DNA of 6,963 nt from Verrucomicrobiota bacterium. GTDB lineage: Bacteria > Verrucomicrobiota > Verrucomicrobiia > Limisphaerales > UBA1100. Under the pieces are notes generated by a model. The model saw only the letters and a list, made by a program, of their open reading frames with translations. It was not told the DNA's origin and searched no databases. This document shows, in pieces, positions 4,862 through 6,963 of this stretch; position 1 is the stretch's first letter, and each line of letters begins with the position of its first letter. The position numbers were made by a program, and so were the translations under genes. The stretch spans positions 1 to 6,963 of the forward strand of contig DQLO01000245.1 in assembly GCA_015660155.1 (NCBI GenBank), given 5' to 3'.

Positions 4862-6963
4862 ATGAAAATTCGCACCCTCGCTTTTGTGTTCGCCCTGCCC
4901 CTGCTGTTGCCTGCCGCCGAGCCGCCCAAGCTCAGTGCCGTGGATCAGCAAGCCATCGCGCTAGAGTCGCAGCTTAACAAGTCGCTCGACTCCTCGGCCG
5001 CCGCCGCCAAGGTGATGCTGGAATTGGTGGGGCTCTATTATAAAGAGGGCCGGGTATTTGGCCTCGTGCGGGTGGGCGAACGGTTTGCTAAGGCGCAGAG
5101 CCGTCATCCGGAACACCGTGCGGTGATGCTCAAGTTGCTGGACGGGCTGGAGGTGATGTCGCGCCGTAAGGATTTCATCACCATCGGCCGGCAGTATCTT
5201 TCGCGCTATCCCGATTCCGCCGAGGCGCTGGATGTGGCCTTGCGGTTGAGCGATGCACTGGAACGTAATCACAAGCGAGCCGAGGCTGCCGATGCGTTGC
5301 GGTTATTGTGGGAACACAAACCGGTGGCCGCCCGCCGGAAAGCGGCCGAGCGCGCGTCGGAGTTGTACGGGCAGGAGGGCAATCATCGGTTGCGCATTCG
5401 ATCCGCGCAACTGGCCGAGAGCCTCATGGAAAAACTGCCGGCCAGTCCATACACCGTGCGCTGTGGTTTCCGCGCGGTGCATGAGTATCGCCACCTCAGC
5501 CGTTGGGCGGAGGCAACTCAGGTGGCAATGAAAATGTTCAAAAAACGCCTGCCGCTCAGCCGAGTGATGCAGCATGAACTGCACCGTCTCACGGCCGCCA
5601 GCTATGCTTCACAAAGCCAATGGGCCAATGCCGATGCGAGCCTCCGCAAAGCGCGCTCTCTGCGCGATAGCCCGCGCATGGCGGCCGATCAAATTACGTA
5701 CATGTACAACGCTGGACTGAAGGCGCAGCAAATTGAAACGGAGCTCCGCGGTTTTGCCGGGAAATTTCCCAAGGAACGCGCGCGATGGGAGGCAACGTAT
5801 TATCTCGGGCACGCCTACGCACGCGAGAGTAATCCACAACAAGCCGCCCGCGCGGTAGGCACCGCGTTGCCGCATGCAGCCAGTTCGCACAGTATTGCCA
5901 CATATTATGTGCAGTGGATGGTCGACACTCCCAATCACGCGCGAGGTGCCGCATCCAATGTGCAATTGACCGCCGAGAAAAATCTCGTTGCCGCCAAGGC
6001 CGACGAGACCGCCAAACGCACGGCCCTCGCCAAGGCCACGGATCCCAAGGCCAAACAGGCGGCGCAAACTGCGTTGACTCTCGCCACTGCGTTGGTGCGA
6101 AAACGCGTGCAGGAATTACAGCAGTCCCAAACCGAAGTGCGCGCTAGCGAGCAGGCGTTTCAAAAACAAGTGGCCGCAGCGGATAGGGCACTCACCGCCG
6201 CGCTGAAACCCACTCAACTGGCCAGCCGCGAGCTCGATGGGTTGGCCTTGCGTTATGCCCTGTCGCGTACCTTATATCACGAGCGTGCCAAGAACGACGC
6301 CAAGGCGCTGGCCCACGCGCGGGAGGCGGTGAAGGAGGCTCACGTGCACCACAGCAATTTACAGACGCTGGTTTACGATTTGCTTTCGCGGCAAACCGAT
6401 GGCGGCCAATTCCGCAATGACGTGGCGCAGTTGCTCACGCAACGGCGCAATCATCTCTCGGTTAGTTACTATCGCGATTACTTGGGCAATTGGGTGAGCG
6501 CGATGAAGAGCAACAAGGAACACCGGGCGAAGGCGCGGTTCGTGACCGATGCGTTGGCCAAACAAAATCGCGAGCCGCTGGTGCAGGCGGTGCTACGTTA
6601 TCCGCGTCCGCAGGACAACGTAAAGGCGGCCATCCCGCTGCGTGCGCAGGCGTTGAACCAGTTCAGCAATCTCAGCCGGCCCAACCAGTTTTATCTCGTG
6701 AACACCCAGCGTTATGCGTTGGTGCATTACGCCCGCAAGCGGGATCCCGCGTTGGCTAAGCAAATTTCACTGGCCCTGTTGCAAAAATATCCGAAGGACC
6801 ACGACGCGGCCGCCGGCTTGTTATGGCTGTACCTCAACAGCACAGACAAAACGGACGCCAAAAAATACACGCAACAATTCCTGCGGCTGTCGCCGATGAC
6901 GGAACGCGTGAATACGGAATTCCTGCGGGATCTCATGAAGGCCGCTGAGCTAAACGAGGACGC
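4862..6963 (+). CDS. Exported helical-repeat (TPR-like) protein with central coiled coil, 3' end outside window
   Basis: From ATG 4862 the frame stays open for 700 codons to the last base with no stop, so the protein is longer than 700 residues. The N-terminus is a Sec-type signal peptide, MKIRTLAFVFALPLLLPAAE, with cleavage near residues 17-19; no lipobox Cys is present. The mature part is almost entirely helical. TPR-like pairs are seen at about 40-145 (KDFITIGRQYLSRYPDSAEA) and at 621-690 (ALAKQISLALLQKYPKDHDA). Residues about 366-455 form a long Ala/Lys/Gln/Glu-rich segment lacking Pro for most of its length, including QELQQSQTEVRASEQAF, and are a likely coiled coil. No enzymatic motif is visible. 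The start lacks a Shine-Dalgarno; the 27-bp gap to the TPR gene upstream argues for one operon and a joint role as envelope scaffolds. Codon use resembles the neighbours and the frame is uninterrupted, so it is not a pseudogene. Function is unknown; membership of a broad TPR family is an inference from pattern. Confidence 0.9.
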   Translation, partial: MKIRTLAFVFALPLLLPAAEPPKLSAVDQQAIALESQLNKSLDSSAAAAKVMLELVGLYYKEGRVFGLVRVGERFAKAQSRHPEHRAVMLKLLDGLEVMSRRKDFITIGRQYLSRYPDSAEALDVALRLSDALERNHKRAEAADALRLLWEHKPVAARRKAAERASELYGQEGNHRLRIRSAQLAESLMEKLPASPYTVRCGFRAVHEYRHLSRWAEATQVAMKMFKKRLPLSRVMQHELHRLTAASYASQSQWANADASLRKARSLRDSPRMAADQITYMYNAGLKAQQIETELRGFAGKFPKERARWEATYYLGHAYARESNPQQAARAVGTALPHAASSHSIATYYVQWMVDTPNHARGAASNVQLTAEKNLVAAKADETAKRTALAKATDPKAKQAAQTALTLATALVRKRVQELQQSQTEVRASEQAFQKQVAAADRALTAALKPTQLASRELDGLALRYALSRTLYHERAKNDAKALAHAREAVKEAHVHHSNLQTLVYDLLSRQTDGGQFRNDVAQLLTQRRNHLSVSYYRDYLGNWVSAMKSNKEHRAKARFVTDALAKQNREPLVQAVLRYPRPQDNVKAAIPLRAQALNQFSNLSRPNQFYLVNTQRYALVHYARKRDPALAKQISLALLQKYPKDHDAAAGLLWLYLNSTDKTDAKKYTQQFLRLSPMTERVNTEFLRDLMKAAELNED

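Noticed and set aside
142..6750. Eight GGATCC palindromes, more than the one or two expected by chance in 7 kb
   Set aside because: Seven of the eight are Asp-Pro codon pairs (GAT CCC or GAT CCG) after a codon ending in G, so codon preference explains them; they show no regular spacing or intergenic bias.
1..6963. CRISPR array, tRNA, insertion sequence or defence genes
   Set aside because: No regularly spaced repeats, terminal inverted repeats, transposase motifs or tRNA-like cloverleaf were seen; coding sequence fills about 96 percent of the window.

Overview
The window is a one-strand (+), GC-rich, protein-coding segment with four genes, the first and last cut by the window edges. The first two, a DUF1553-type protein (its upstream DUF1549 part is off-window) followed 24 bp later by a Tat-exported DUF1501 protein, form a pair expanded in Planctomycetota and Verrucomicrobiota. 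With A-rich leaders lacking Shine-Dalgarno motifs and two exported TPR proteins, this points to a member of the PVC group. Verrucomicrobiota (Pedosphaera/Limisphaerales-like) is my best guess, but that is an inference from family knowledge, not from a marker gene.

Layout: 1-1008 is the C-terminal part of a DUF1553 protein with an unusual Met/Gln-rich insertion. 1033-2292 is a complete DUF1501 protein. 2293-2485 is the only real intergenic region; it carries three A-tracts spaced about one helical turn apart, a weak sigma70-like promoter candidate and a G/C-rich hairpin. 2486-4834 is a complete exported protein with TPR repeats at both ends and two divergent copies of a beta-rich 'DADxD...GD...YTD' module between them. 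4862-6963 is a second exported helical-repeat protein with a central coiled coil; it stays open to the last base, so its C-terminus lies outside the window.

Functional reading: the first two genes look like one transcription unit for envelope or periplasmic proteins of poorly known biochemistry. The two TPR genes (27 bp apart) look like a second unit whose products probably act together outside the cytoplasmic membrane as protein-interaction scaffolds. No RNA gene, mobile element, CRISPR array or defence system was seen. The most interesting parts are the split beta-module architecture of the 782-residue TPR protein and its pairing with the large coiled-coil TPR protein.
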